A stretch of DNA of 64,000 nucleotides from Lacinutrix algicola (GTDB lineage: Bacteria; Bacteroidota; Bacteroidia; Flavobacteriales; Flavobacteriaceae). Of this stretch, positions 51,185 through 60,332 are shown one piece after another. The notes beneath the pieces were generated by a model. The model was not told the DNA's origin and ran no database searches. It worked only from the letters and a program-made list of their open reading frames with translations. Positions within the stretch are counted from its first letter, which is position 1. Every line of letters begins with the position of its first letter. Where the stretch lies: contig NZ_LIQH01000027.1 in NCBI RefSeq assembly GCF_001418085.1, positions 1 to 64,000 on the forward strand, written 5' to 3'. The position numbers and the translations under genes were made by a program.

Positions 51185-52588
51185 ATGAAATACCAATTAA
51201 CCATTGTCTCTTTACTCGTTTTAACTTTCTTTAATTGTAATAATGATGATTATATAGCCGTACTAGAACCTACATCTAATTATGTAGAAGGAGAAGAATT
51301 CTTAACAGGACCATTAGGTGTTAACTCTACAAGCGCTAACGCTTTTGGTTTTGAGATTAATGGTTTATCGTTTCAACAACAAGCAACCTTTGCTTCTGGA
51401 AACTCTTTATTTAATCAAACTTGGGTATCTTCTCCTGCTTCTACAACTGGAAGAGATGGATTAGGCCCTACATTTAATGCGCGGGCTTGTGCTACTTGTC
51501 ACTTTAAAGATGGTAGAGGATTTCCATTAATTAATGGTACAAATTCTAATGGCTTTTTAATGCGTATTAGTTTAGACGGACAAGATGCTAATGGAGATGC
51601 AAATCCTGTTCCTGGTTATGGTTTACAATTACAAGATCTTGCTAATAATGGCATTCCATACGAAACTAAAATAAATGTTAACTATCAAATTATAAATGGT
51701 ACTTACGCAGATGGTAGTGAATATCAACTTCAAAAACCAATATATACTTTTCAAGAGGAACAATTTGGTTCTTTAGCAGGTGTTAACACATCTCCTAGAG
51801 TTGCACAACAAACTATTGGTTTAGGTTTAATTTCGGCTTTGCCAGACATTGAAATTATAAAATTTGAAGATATAAATGATAGTGATAACGATGGCATTTC
51901 AGGTCGTGCAAATTTTGTTTATAATTATGAAACAAATACAACAGCTTTAGGTAAGTATGGTTGGAAAGCCAATGCACCAAGTTTAAAACAACAAATAGCA
52001 GGAGCTTTTCATGGTGATATGGGATTAACCACTTCTATTTTTTCTGAACAAAACTGTCCTTCACCTCAACAAGATTGCTTTGATGCTCCAAATGGAGGGA
52101 CTCCAGAAGTTACAGATAGCCAATTAGACAAAGTTCTTTTTTACCAAGCGCATTTAGCAGTACCTAATCGTCGTAATTATTTAGATGAAGATGTGCAGCA
52201 AGGTAGAGTGCTTTTTACCGAACTTAATTGCATTGGATGTCATGCCATAAACCAAACAACTGGTACAGATGCCGAAAGTGAGTTTCTAGAAAATATTACT
52301 ATAAAACCATATTCAGATTTTTTATTACATGATATGGGAGACGACTTAGCTGATAATAGAAACGATTTTAATGCCAATGGAAATGAATGGAGAACACAAC
52401 CACTTTGGGGAATTGGTTTAATTGAAACAGTTAACAACCATACTAATCTTTTACATGATGGTCGCGCAAGAAACATAGAAGAAGCAATTTTATGGCATGG
52501 TGGTGAAGCCGAAACAATTAAACAAAACTTTAAAAATCTATCTGCACAAAAACGTCAACAATTAATTGATTTTGTAAACTCTTTATAA
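51185..52588 (+). CDS. di-haem oxidoreductase family lipoprotein
   Basis: Exported c-type cytochrome of the DHOR family (often labelled thiol oxidoreductase). The signal ends in a lipobox (TFFNC). Two haem c motifs are present: C102-A-T-C105-H106, followed by FKDGRG, and C349-I-G-C352-H353. FLLHDMGDDLAD and RTQPLWGIGLIE ... LLHDGRARNIEEAILWHGGEAE near the C-terminus are family signatures. It lies between two imelysin genes, a neighbourhood known for this family and consistent with a redox step in metal acquisition. 467 residues. Confidence 0.93.
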   Translation: MKYQLTIVSLLVLTFFNCNNDDYIAVLEPTSNYVEGEEFLTGPLGVNSTSANAFGFEINGLSFQQQATFASGNSLFNQTWVSSPASTTGRDGLGPTFNARACATCHFKDGRGFPLINGTNSNGFLMRISLDGQDANGDANPVPGYGLQLQDLANNGIPYETKINVNYQIINGTYADGSEYQLQKPIYTFQEEQFGSLAGVNTSPRVAQQTIGLGLISALPDIEIIKFEDINDSDNDGISGRANFVYNYETNTTALGKYGWKANAPSLKQQIAGAFHGDMGLTTSIFSEQNCPSPQQDCFDAPNGGTPEVTDSQLDKVLFYQAHLAVPNRRNYLDEDVQQGRVLFTELNCIGCHAINQTTGTDAESEFLENITIKPYSDFLLHDMGDDLADNRNDFNANGNEWRTQPLWGIGLIETVNNHTNLLHDGRARNIEEAILWHGGEAETIKQNFKNLSAQKRQQLIDFVNSL

Positions 52589-52590
52589 TT

Positions 52591-53667
52591 ATGATAAAAA
52601 AATCTAAAGTATTACTACTACTATTATTAATTTTTAGCTGTAATAGTGATAACGATCAAGAACAAGAAGTTGCATTTAATGTTATGCAACTTTTAGATGA
52701 TGTTACAAATCAACAAATATTACCTAGTATTGATACTTTTACAGCAGAAAGCATTACTCTAAACGCTACGGTACAAAATTACTTAACTACTTATACAGAA
52801 ACAGACTTAAATTTAGCAAGAAACCAATGGAAAGCAACTGCTAAAGCCTATGGTAAAATATACGCCTTTAACATTGGTGATGTTAGAGACCAGTTTATGC
52901 ACTTGGCATTATACAATTGGCCAACTCTACCTAGTGCTTTAGAAAACGTTATTACAAATAATGATGCTATTACAGAAGAGTTAGTAGCTAGTTTAAGTCC
53001 GCAAATAAAAACACTATCTGGTTTAGAGTATTTATTATTTGGAAGTGATGTAACAACATTAAATACTCAATTTATAAATTCGGTGAAAAGGCAAAACTAT
53101 TTAAAATTTACTGCTTTAGAGTTCGAATTTCAAGCCAAAAGATTACAAGGTATTTGGAATACGCCTGGAAATTACGCCTCTACATTTATAGATAATAACG
53201 AGACTGGCATTAGAGATTCTTTTAACAGATTGTTTAATGGTTTAAACAACCTAATCGATACTGCCAAAATAACCAAAATAGGCAAACCTGCTGGCTTAGA
53301 AAATTCTCAGGCTACAAACCCAGATCAAACTCAGGCTTATTTTAGTAGTTTATCTTTAAGTATTTTAAAAGAAAACATAAATAGTGTTGAAGAAGTTTAT
53401 TTTAATACAGAAGGAGTTGGTATCGATGATTACACTTATCATGTTATTAAAAACAACGATTTAAACTTAGCGATTCAAAACAAGATTAATGATGTGCAGA
53501 ATGCTATTGATGCCATTCCTGTACCTTTATTCGATGCTATAACATCTCATCCTAATCAAGTAGAAACACTACATACAGAATTAGATGCATTAGGCATACT
53601 ATTTAGTGTAGATGTTAGAAGTATACTATCCATAATTATTACTTCCACAGATAATGATGGAGACTAA
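52591..53667 (+). CDS. imelysin-family lipoprotein with degenerate metal motif
   Basis: Begins 2 bases after the di-haem gene stop codon, so they share a transcript. Lipobox LLIFSC, then NSDND. The 358 residues keep the imelysin fold markers (LNLARNQWKATAKAYGKI, IKTLSGLEYLLFG), but the GxHxxE motif reads T-L-S-G-L-E: the His is Ser and only the Glu remains. The C-terminus ends in an acidic DNDGD, similar to the ADGD end of the third imelysin (57923-59020), so these two are probably paralogues. Confidence 0.88.
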   Translation: MIKKSKVLLLLLLIFSCNSDNDQEQEVAFNVMQLLDDVTNQQILPSIDTFTAESITLNATVQNYLTTYTETDLNLARNQWKATAKAYGKIYAFNIGDVRDQFMHLALYNWPTLPSALENVITNNDAITEELVASLSPQIKTLSGLEYLLFGSDVTTLNTQFINSVKRQNYLKFTALEFEFQAKRLQGIWNTPGNYASTFIDNNETGIRDSFNRLFNGLNNLIDTAKITKIGKPAGLENSQATNPDQTQAYFSSLSLSILKENINSVEEVYFNTEGVGIDDYTYHVIKNNDLNLAIQNKINDVQNAIDAIPVPLFDAITSHPNQVETLHTELDALGILFSVDVRSILSIIITSTDNDGD

Positions 53668-53672
53668 AAAAT

Positions 53673-53703
53673 AAAAAAAGACCACTTAAAAGTGTCTTTT
53701 TTT
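53673..53703. terminator. bidirectional terminator between the two arms
   Basis: AAAAAAGACCACTT pairs with AAGTGTCTTTTTT with one bulged C. A-runs and T-runs on both sides let it stop transcription from both the imelysin arm and the convergent Cys-rich gene. Confidence 0.75.
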
Positions 53704-53723
53704 ATTTAAACTATTATTAAAAA

Positions 53724-53972
53724 TTAAGCTTGAGCATTTTGCGGCGCCCATTGAGAACATAACATTCCTGGTGCTGCTTTTTGTGGGTTTGCACAGTTTG
53801 ATGATTCAAAACGTGCACAAGAACTACAATTAGGATCATTTTTTAAAGAAGCCTTCATTTCAAAACTATCACAAGTATAATTATCGCTTACTTTTACGGC
53901 ATGTACTTTACAGACTTCGTTAGCAGTTAAACTTTGACAATTAACACAACTATTTCCTATTCTTATCGACAT
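53724..53972 (-). CDS. small protein with duplicated four-cysteine module
   Basis: The 82 residues have no signal peptide and contain eight cysteines in two similar sets: C9-x2-C12-x8-C21-x12-C34 and C49-x2-C52-x7-C60-x11-C72, each ending in Cys plus an aromatic residue two or three positions later (CDSF, CSQW). This is an internal duplication of a metal-binding module; zinc or an iron-sulfur cluster is possible. It lies at the centre of the iron-like cluster, at the end of the minus-strand arm, 118 bases from the TonB receptor. I do not recognise the family. Confidence 0.8.
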   Translation of the reverse strand: MSIRIGNSCVNCQSLTANEVCKVHAVKVSDNYTCDSFEMKASLKNDPNCSSCARFESSNCANPQKAAPGMLCSQWAPQNAQA

Positions 53973-54090
53973 AATTTCTTGTTTTAAAGGTTAATACTTC
54001 TTAAATATAAGAAAATCACATCTCAAAAACACTTAAAACACACTGAAAGTCAATAGTTTGTATTTAGACTGTTTTAAAATAAGCACGCTT

Positions 54091-56517
54091 TTAAAACTTA
54101 ATCTCTAACGTTGTATAAAAGTTTCTATTAGCCGAAGGTATAATTCCTGGTCCAGGATATCCTGTTGCACGTCTAGTAAAATATGCAGTATCTAAAAAGT
54201 TGTTTACACCTGCTTCTAGCTTAAACTTCTTGTATTTATAAGATAGTGATACATCAAGAATATTGTAAGCAGGAATCTCTCCAATAACACCACTTAAATT
54301 ACCTTCGACAGCATTTGTTGCATCTGTAAATTGAGACGACAAGTATGTATATTGAATATTAGATAAGAAGTCTTTATAACCAAGTCTTATTCCTGTTTTA
54401 ATATTGTAATTAGGTATAAACTCTACTTTATTACCTTCTACTCCATTCTCATCAGACTTAGTGTATTCTGAGTCTACAAAAGAGGCGTTAATAAAGTAAT
54501 TAAAGATATAGTCTTTATTATTAAGTAATAAACTTTCTAAATTAAATTCTACTAAACTTTCTACACCATATAAAACAGCATCACCAACATTACCACGTTC
54601 GCTTTTTACACTCGTATCTGAACCTACACGTTGTACAAATCCAATTCTATCATTATAAAAAAGGCTAAAAGCACTAACATCATAAGATATTTTATTGTTT
54701 AACTTTCCTCTAATTCCGGCATCTACCGTTAAACCATTTTCATCATCAATATCTGGATTAATGGTAAACGCAGGATTAACAATACTAATATCGGAAAACG
54801 TAACAGAACGGTAGTTTTGCGACACGTTTCCGTATAACTCAAAATTAGTCCCTGGTTTGTAACTTAGTCCTAATCCTAATAAAACAAAAGAGCGTTCTCT
54901 AGTTAATGCATCCTCATTTTTTTCATTTAAAATAACATTACCAGCTGCATCTGTATTTATTTGTCTAAAAAAACCATCACTTTGCGTGTTTATATATTCA
55001 AATCTAAAACCTGGTGTAACCGATAATTTATCGTTTAAGTAGATAATATTCTCACCAAAAACAGCAACATTTAAATTAGGATACGTAAAGTCTGACTGAT
55101 TACTATAGTTCGGAAACGTATCGTATTGAAAATCGAAATTAGCATCAGACCCATCACTTCCCGGACCTTGTTCCGATGTGTTTTCAGCCTTGTAAAACTT
55201 AGCACCAATCAATCCAATTGACTTTTTATTAAAAAGACTGTAATTGGTTAGTAATCGTGTTTCGAATCCATAATTATTAAACTCTCCTTTTATTAAATCT
55301 CTAACTCCATTAGCATCTGGTTGGTCTACACGGTTACTTCTAAAACCTAAAGCGTTTCTAGAGGCATTTAATCCGAAGGCATTAAAAGTAAAATTAGTAT
55401 CCTCAGAGAACTGGTGAGATAATTTTAAATTATACAACAACCAATCTACTTGAAACCAGTTACGTGCTCTATTACTTTGGTAGGGATCTTCTTCAAATTG
55501 AGAATCATTTAATCCTCCGCCTTGTTTTGCTAAATATCTTAAATAAGAAACCTCACCTTCTATCTTAGTTTTATCATTAAACTGATAGCCTAAATGTGCA
55601 AATACATTTTTAGATTCGAAGTTAGAATTATCTCTAAATCCATCTCCTTTTTTATAATTAAAATAAGTGTAGTAACTAAACTTGCCTTTAGTACCACTCG
55701 CACTAGTAAAGTTAGTATACAAGCCATTACTACCAATAGTATTTCTAGTAATTACCTCTAATGGCTTTTTAGTATTTGGTGTTTTTGTTTTAAAGTTAAC
55801 CAAACCTCCAAACTGTGTTCCGTATTGTAAAGAAGCAGCACCTCTAACAATTTGAATTTCTTGTAAAGCTTCTGCCGGTGGAGAATAATAACTCTCTGGG
55901 TATCCTAAAACATCGGCACTAATATCGTAACCATTTTGGCGTGTATTAAAATTAGCTGTTCTATTAGGATCTAAACCACGACCACCAATATTTAACTGCA
56001 AACCAGCATCGTCGTTTTGGTAAATATTTAAACCTGCTACTTGACTGTATAATTGTCTTGCATTGTTTGTACCCAAACTCGCCATAGACTGGTCTATTAA
56101 AACCACCTCTGTTTTTTTACCAGCATAAATAGCAGTCTCTTCTACATCTTTTAAGCGTTTTAAACTAAATGCTTGTGCTTTTCTAGAAGTTAATTCTACT
56201 TCAGATAGTGTTGTTTCTGCAAAAGGTAATAACGTTATTTTTACATTCTTATTCTTGCTAACATTAATGGTTTGCTCAAGCACATTGTATTCGTATGTAA
56301 AAAAAGTTAAAACAATACTTTCTTCTTCTGTTTCAACTTTAAAAAATCCATTAGCATCAGACTTTGCTAAAAGGCCTAAGTTTTTACTGTAAACCTCAAC
56401 GTCTTTAAGTTTTTCTCCTTGCTCATTTACTATCACACCTGTAATTTGCTCTTGAGCAAGTGTTACAAAAGTGATAAGTAATGTTATAATTAGTAAGCTA
56501 TAGTCCTTTAATTTCAT
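54091..56517 (-). CDS. TonB-dependent outer-membrane receptor (FecA-like)
   Basis: Energy-dependent importer of a metal complex. The signal peptide (LLIITLLITFVTLAQ) is followed by a carboxypeptidase-regulatory-like domain (about 25-95), a plug (about 125-240: GTNNARQLYSQVAGLNIYQNDDAGLQLNIGGRG ... GAASLQYGTQFGGLVNFKTK) and a 22-strand barrel ending in FYTTLEIKF. The plug resembles FecA, which imports ferric citrate, so a ferric complex is the best guess. There is no SusD partner, which argues against a glycan. Its start overlaps the HTTM gene by 20 bases. 808 residues. Confidence 0.93.
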   Translation of the reverse strand: MKLKDYSLLIITLLITFVTLAQEQITGVIVNEQGEKLKDVEVYSKNLGLLAKSDANGFFKVETEEESIVLTFFTYEYNVLEQTINVSKNKNVKITLLPFAETTLSEVELTSRKAQAFSLKRLKDVEETAIYAGKKTEVVLIDQSMASLGTNNARQLYSQVAGLNIYQNDDAGLQLNIGGRGLDPNRTANFNTRQNGYDISADVLGYPESYYSPPAEALQEIQIVRGAASLQYGTQFGGLVNFKTKTPNTKKPLEVITRNTIGSNGLYTNFTSASGTKGKFSYYTYFNYKKGDGFRDNSNFESKNVFAHLGYQFNDKTKIEGEVSYLRYLAKQGGGLNDSQFEEDPYQSNRARNWFQVDWLLYNLKLSHQFSEDTNFTFNAFGLNASRNALGFRSNRVDQPDANGVRDLIKGEFNNYGFETRLLTNYSLFNKKSIGLIGAKFYKAENTSEQGPGSDGSDANFDFQYDTFPNYSNQSDFTYPNLNVAVFGENIIYLNDKLSVTPGFRFEYINTQSDGFFRQINTDAAGNVILNEKNEDALTRERSFVLLGLGLSYKPGTNFELYGNVSQNYRSVTFSDISIVNPAFTINPDIDDENGLTVDAGIRGKLNNKISYDVSAFSLFYNDRIGFVQRVGSDTSVKSERGNVGDAVLYGVESLVEFNLESLLLNNKDYIFNYFINASFVDSEYTKSDENGVEGNKVEFIPNYNIKTGIRLGYKDFLSNIQYTYLSSQFTDATNAVEGNLSGVIGEIPAYNILDVSLSYKYKKFKLEAGVNNFLDTAYFTRRATGYPGPGIIPSANRNFYTTLEIKF

Positions 56518-57862
56518 CTGTAAATGGTAAAATCCAGTGTTTATGTTTAAACGATTCTTTTTCTTGGTACAAATCTACGCTTTCATCAATAAATAATTGA
56601 CTTAATCTGCCGTTTAAAGCCACATAACTTTTAGCATATACTTCTACGCCTTTGTGACCTTGTTTGGTAAAATGATTGCCTAAATAATGTGCATATTCTA
56701 AAATAAAATCCGGTTGAAAACTCATTTGTTTTTCCTGTAAAGGTGTTAAAAAATCTGAGTTATTAACTAGAAACGAGTTTCCTTCTCCATCTTTAATTTT
56801 AAAAGTAGTGTTACCCATTTTCTCCATTAGCATTACACGCCAAGACAAACGATAACCTTCTTCTGTCCAAAACAGTTCGCCAGGATATAATAGGTATCTA
56901 AACGGAAACACCAATTGCACCACAAAAAACAATCCAAGCATTGGTAGCAATAACTTGCTATACCTTACTTTATAAACGGTTTTATAGTCTATTTTTTTCG
57001 CTTTCGCGGAAGTAAATGCTAGTAACGACTTGATTTTGCTTATTATTTTATGATGAAATGAAGCATCGAAAAAGATTAATGCACTTACAATCATTACAAA
57101 CGGAAACATCCCGATTGGAAACAATATTCGTGTAAACACATGAAAAAAGACAACCATTGCAAAGGCTGCAACTCTAGTACGCTTGTATAATAAGAAAAAC
57201 GGAATCAATAAATCGTACAACATACCTGTCCAACTCATAGCATAATAAAACCATTCTTGTTGCATTAACGTATCGCCAATAAGAGGTAAATCGTATTTAG
57301 AAGGCAACCATATTTTTAAAGGCTGTGCTTTTAGTAGCCAATCACTATTTATCTTAGCTAGTCCTGCGTAAAAATAAACGATGCCTAAAAGTAGTTTTAT
57401 ACCATCGATAGTCCATTTCGGTATAGTTTTATAACTAATCTTTGCAGTATAATTGTCTAGTGAGAAAATGGCATTCGCTGGTAAAAAAATCATTAAAAAG
57501 CTAAGTATGCTTATAAAGTAATAATGATTTAAATACGTGGTTTTATCCATGAGCTCTATATATGTAAAGCTGATAAAAAAGGTAATAATTGCTAATCGAT
57601 ACTTATAACCTATGGCTACAAAGAAAGCAGACAAGCCACAGATTAAAAATAGCAAATAAGTATAATCGCCTAAGGTTTTAACCCATTCGAATCCGTAATA
57701 TTTAAAATGAAATTGTGGCTGAATGTAAATAGTTTCAATCCATCCTTTTAACCAATAACGAATCATGCCATAACACATCATTAATCCAAAACCAATCCTG
57801 AACACAGCCAAAGGCGCTGCATCTGTAGTTTTATTTAAATATGTTTTTAGGCTAAAATCCAT
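56498..57862 (-). CDS. HTTM-domain integral membrane protein
   Basis: Inner-membrane protein with about eight helices in the first 330 residues, of the horizontally-transferred-transmembrane (HTTM) family related to vitamin-K-dependent gamma-carboxylase. Typical segments: AAPLAVFRIGFGLMMCYGMIRYWLKGW, TTYLNHYYFISILSFLMIFLPAN, LLLGIVYFYAGLAKINSDWL, LFWTEEGYRLSWRVMLMEK. A soluble C-terminal part of about 120 residues follows. HTTM genes are known neighbours of imelysin genes. It is coupled to the TonB receptor (20-base overlap) and preceded by a terminator-like hairpin. Confidence 0.88.
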   Translation of the reverse strand: MDFSLKTYLNKTTDAAPLAVFRIGFGLMMCYGMIRYWLKGWIETIYIQPQFHFKYYGFEWVKTLGDYTYLLFLICGLSAFFVAIGYKYRLAIITFFISFTYIELMDKTTYLNHYYFISILSFLMIFLPANAIFSLDNYTAKISYKTIPKWTIDGIKLLLGIVYFYAGLAKINSDWLLKAQPLKIWLPSKYDLPLIGDTLMQQEWFYYAMSWTGMLYDLLIPFFLLYKRTRVAAFAMVVFFHVFTRILFPIGMFPFVMIVSALIFFDASFHHKIISKIKSLLAFTSAKAKKIDYKTVYKVRYSKLLLPMLGLFFVVQLVFPFRYLLYPGELFWTEEGYRLSWRVMLMEKMGNTTFKIKDGEGNSFLVNNSDFLTPLQEKQMSFQPDFILEYAHYLGNHFTKQGHKGVEVYAKSYVALNGRLSQLFIDESVDLYQEKESFKHKHWILPFTDEIKGL

Positions 57863-57866
57863 AATG

Positions 57867-57899
57867 CAAAAAAAAGGTTGATTTATAAAATCAACCTTT
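57867..57899 (-). terminator. terminator or attenuator between the third imelysin and HTTM genes
   Basis: AAAGGTTGATTT (57873-57884) pairs with AAATCAACCTTT (57888-57899) around a 3-base loop; the minus-strand transcript then has a long U-run. No promoter fits between it and the HTTM start (57862), so HTTM and the TonB receptor seem to depend on read-through, a way to set dosage. Confidence 0.75.
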
Positions 57900-57922
57900 A
57901 ATAAAATTAGTGTTTCTTAAAA

Positions 57923-59020
57923 TTAATCTCCATCAGCATCTACGTAATCTACGCTTACATTAAATGCTTGTAGCATATCTACCTTAAAAGATACTACTAC
58001 TAGTTGTAATGCATCGTAAGCTTCAGTCATTTTTGTATTATCTGTTTCAACCTGCGTTTTTAAATCCGCATTTAAAACTTGTATTTTTTGTCTAGCGTCA
58101 TTAATTCTTGTATTGATTAATGTTGCTAAATCTGCTCTATCTAATTCAATTAAATAGTTATAAAAACCTTCTCCTGTTGGAGAGGTGCTTGTAGCTTTTC
58201 CATTAAAGATATTTTGTACATTATCCAATGCTATAATAGATAAATCTCTGGAGATTGTTCCGTTATAAACAGCTTCAGCTTTATCTGCTAAAGGATTTGT
58301 AGAAAACACACCTGCAGGAATACCAAATTTATTAGCACGCAGACCTTTTTCGTAATAAAAAATGTAATCGTTTATAAACTTATTTACTGCACTAGATACA
58401 GTATTACTTGTACTGTTAATAAAAACAGCTCTGTAATTCGTTGTCCAATCTGTTAACACAGTTTGTGTTAAACTATTCATTTGTGCAATTAAATCTGTTA
58501 AGTAAGCTGCGTAATTTGAAGTTGCATACTTATTTAAGATTTCAGTATCTGTAGCAGCGATACCGTGTAACATATAATCTACAGCAGGAAAACCTACAGC
58601 GTCATTATTACCTACTGCTGTTAAATCGTAAGTACCATTAGCAATATTTGCTTCAATGTCTGCAGTAGTTGTAGGATACACATTCATTTGAAAACTGTAT
58701 TGTAGCACTTCGGCTTGACCGATATTAAAAGGCTCTACTAATTGCCAATCTTTATATGTATTAATAAAAGCAGCTCTTAAATTATCTAAATTAGCTTGGT
58801 TTGGTGTTGCTGTAAAAGTATTACCTACAGTAGCTAAAGTTTCTAATCCAGTTTTTAAATCTTGAAATCTTGGAATAATTATATTATCTACCAAGTTAGT
58901 TTGCATAGCAGCTCTATTGTAATTATCAGGAGTACTGCCACTACCATTGTCAGAATCATCAGACCCTGAACAAGCCGCAACTATTAGCATTAAAGTAAAA
59001 ATGTAAGCTAACTTTTTCAT
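57923..59020 (-). CDS. imelysin-family lipoprotein with degenerate metal motif
   Basis: Lipobox LMLIVAAC, then SGSDDS. The 365 residues carry imelysin markers (NLDNLRAAFINTYKDWQLVEPFNIG) and a degenerate motif: G-F-P-A-V-D in VGFPAVDYMLHG replaces G-x-H-x-x-E, with Pro for His and Asp for Glu. It ends in DYVDADGD, like the imelysin of the other arm. A promoter (TTTG 59074-59077, TATTTTTG 59046-59053) is built into the terminator of the preceding DUF4856 gene. Confidence 0.88.
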   Translation of the reverse strand: MKKLAYIFTLMLIVAACSGSDDSDNGSGSTPDNYNRAAMQTNLVDNIIIPRFQDLKTGLETLATVGNTFTATPNQANLDNLRAAFINTYKDWQLVEPFNIGQAEVLQYSFQMNVYPTTTADIEANIANGTYDLTAVGNNDAVGFPAVDYMLHGIAATDTEILNKYATSNYAAYLTDLIAQMNSLTQTVLTDWTTNYRAVFINSTSNTVSSAVNKFINDYIFYYEKGLRANKFGIPAGVFSTNPLADKAEAVYNGTISRDLSIIALDNVQNIFNGKATSTSPTGEGFYNYLIELDRADLATLINTRINDARQKIQVLNADLKTQVETDNTKMTEAYDALQLVVVSFKVDMLQAFNVSVDYVDADGD

Positions 59021-59045
59021 AAATATTTTTTTCTTTTTCAGTGTG

Positions 59046-59088
59046 CAAAAATAAGAATAGTAGACATTTATAACAAACGTCTACTATT
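59046..59088 (-). promoter_or_regulatory. overlapping terminator and promoter between DUF4856 and imelysin genes
   Basis: AATAGTAGAC (59056-59065) pairs with GTCTACTATT (59079-59088), and the following minus-strand UUAUUUUUGC completes a terminator for the DUF4856 transcript. The same U-tract contains TATTTTTG (59046-59053), and TTTG (59074-59077) sits in the loop 20 bases upstream, so the terminator is also a good -33/-7 promoter for the imelysin gene. Confidence 0.6.
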
Positions 59089-59105
59089 TTAAAACTTATA
59101 AGTTA

Positions 59106-60314
59106 TTAACTACCAGCTTGTGCTGTAGTAAAACTAAACTCTGCAGAAATTGTATCTGAGATTGTATCTAATGTTGCTGGTGTAATATCCCAGAAACCAT
59201 TTCCTGTCATTAACTGGTCTGTTAATAATAGTACTTCGTCTTTTGTTAAGTAAGGCTCTGTAGTACCTGGCTTTCTTGTAAACTGTAAGCTATAAACAAA
59301 ACCATAAGCTTCAGACAATGCATGAAATGCTGATGCCATATCTGTACCTAACTTCGCTTTACCTTGTTGTAAGTAGTAGATACCTCTTACTGCAATAACT
59401 TGAGAAATTTTAGCTCTAATAATTTCAGCTTGAACATCACGTACATCATAATCTTTAGCTACAATTGCAGCACGACCTAATTTAAAAGCATTGAAAACAT
59501 CTAAAGCAATACCTGAAAAATCATCATCTCCATCTACTTTTGCTAAGTATTCACTTAAAAACTTATCTGCTTCTAATACAGGAACAGCAGGATTATCTTC
59601 GTTACCATATAAGTAACCAAAAGCCTCATCCCATTTGTGCTCCATAGTTGTGTAATTATTAGTACCATCTAAAACGTCTGCATTATTATTTGCAACGTTA
59701 TCTCCTGCATCTAAAACAGCAGTACTTAAGTAGTTGTTTAAAATTTGATCAACCATTAAGGCTCCTATTAAACTTTTAGCGAATGCTTGGTTATACTCTA
59801 AACCTTTTGCATTTACATAACGTGTAGAACCTCCACCTGCTTGTTGTATTTGTCCTGCAACACCAGAAGTTGCTGTAGTTGCCCAATTTGGGAATACATT
59901 ATTTACTTGGTCTTGTATGTATAAATCGAATGTTGATTTAATAACGTTAGCATCTGTAGTATTAGCTGCAAAATAATCTGTTGATGCTGCTACTTTACTT
60001 CTTACACTTTTATTTGATGCATTAAGATCTGCATCACTAAAATCGTTAGCGTTTTCAACGTGAGCAAACATATTATCTAAAGTTAATTCTGTATTGGCAG
60101 TATTAACTAATCCTGAAACAATTTCTTGAGCCATTTGGATACGTGTTGTTTGCCCTCCAAAACTAACAGTACTTGCTGCACCTCTTTCAAATACATAAGT
60201 ATCTGGAGCTGTTACACTGTTTGTTACTGCAGGTGCTCCTCCATCGTCGTCACTGTTACAAGATGTGAATCCTAATGTTGCTAAAGTGGCTAATCCTAAT
60301 ACGAATTTCTTCAT
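59106..60314 (-). CDS. DUF4856-type lipoprotein
   Basis: Envelope lipoprotein (TLGFTSC, then NSDDD) of 402 residues, helical. I place it in DUF4856 from its overall pattern: TYVFERGAASTVSFGGQTTRIQMAQEI, GLEYNQAFAKSLIGALMVDQILNNYLS, EHKWDEAFGYLYGNEDNP and SAFHALSEAYGFVYSLQFTRKPG. The function is unknown; DUF4856 genes go with imelysin genes in Bacteroidota as far as I recall. It is the first gene of the minus-strand arm, and its promoter carries two copies of the candidate metal-regulator box. Confidence 0.85.
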   Translation of the reverse strand: MKKFVLGLATLATLGFTSCNSDDDGGAPAVTNSVTAPDTYVFERGAASTVSFGGQTTRIQMAQEIVSGLVNTANTELTLDNMFAHVENANDFSDADLNASNKSVRSKVAASTDYFAANTTDANVIKSTFDLYIQDQVNNVFPNWATTATSGVAGQIQQAGGGSTRYVNAKGLEYNQAFAKSLIGALMVDQILNNYLSTAVLDAGDNVANNNADVLDGTNNYTTMEHKWDEAFGYLYGNEDNPAVPVLEADKFLSEYLAKVDGDDDFSGIALDVFNAFKLGRAAIVAKDYDVRDVQAEIIRAKISQVIAVRGIYYLQQGKAKLGTDMASAFHALSEAYGFVYSLQFTRKPGTTEPYLTKDEVLLLTDQLMTGNGFWDITPATLDTISDTISAEFSFTTAQAGS

Positions 60315-60332
60315 TTTAATTTCTTTATTATT

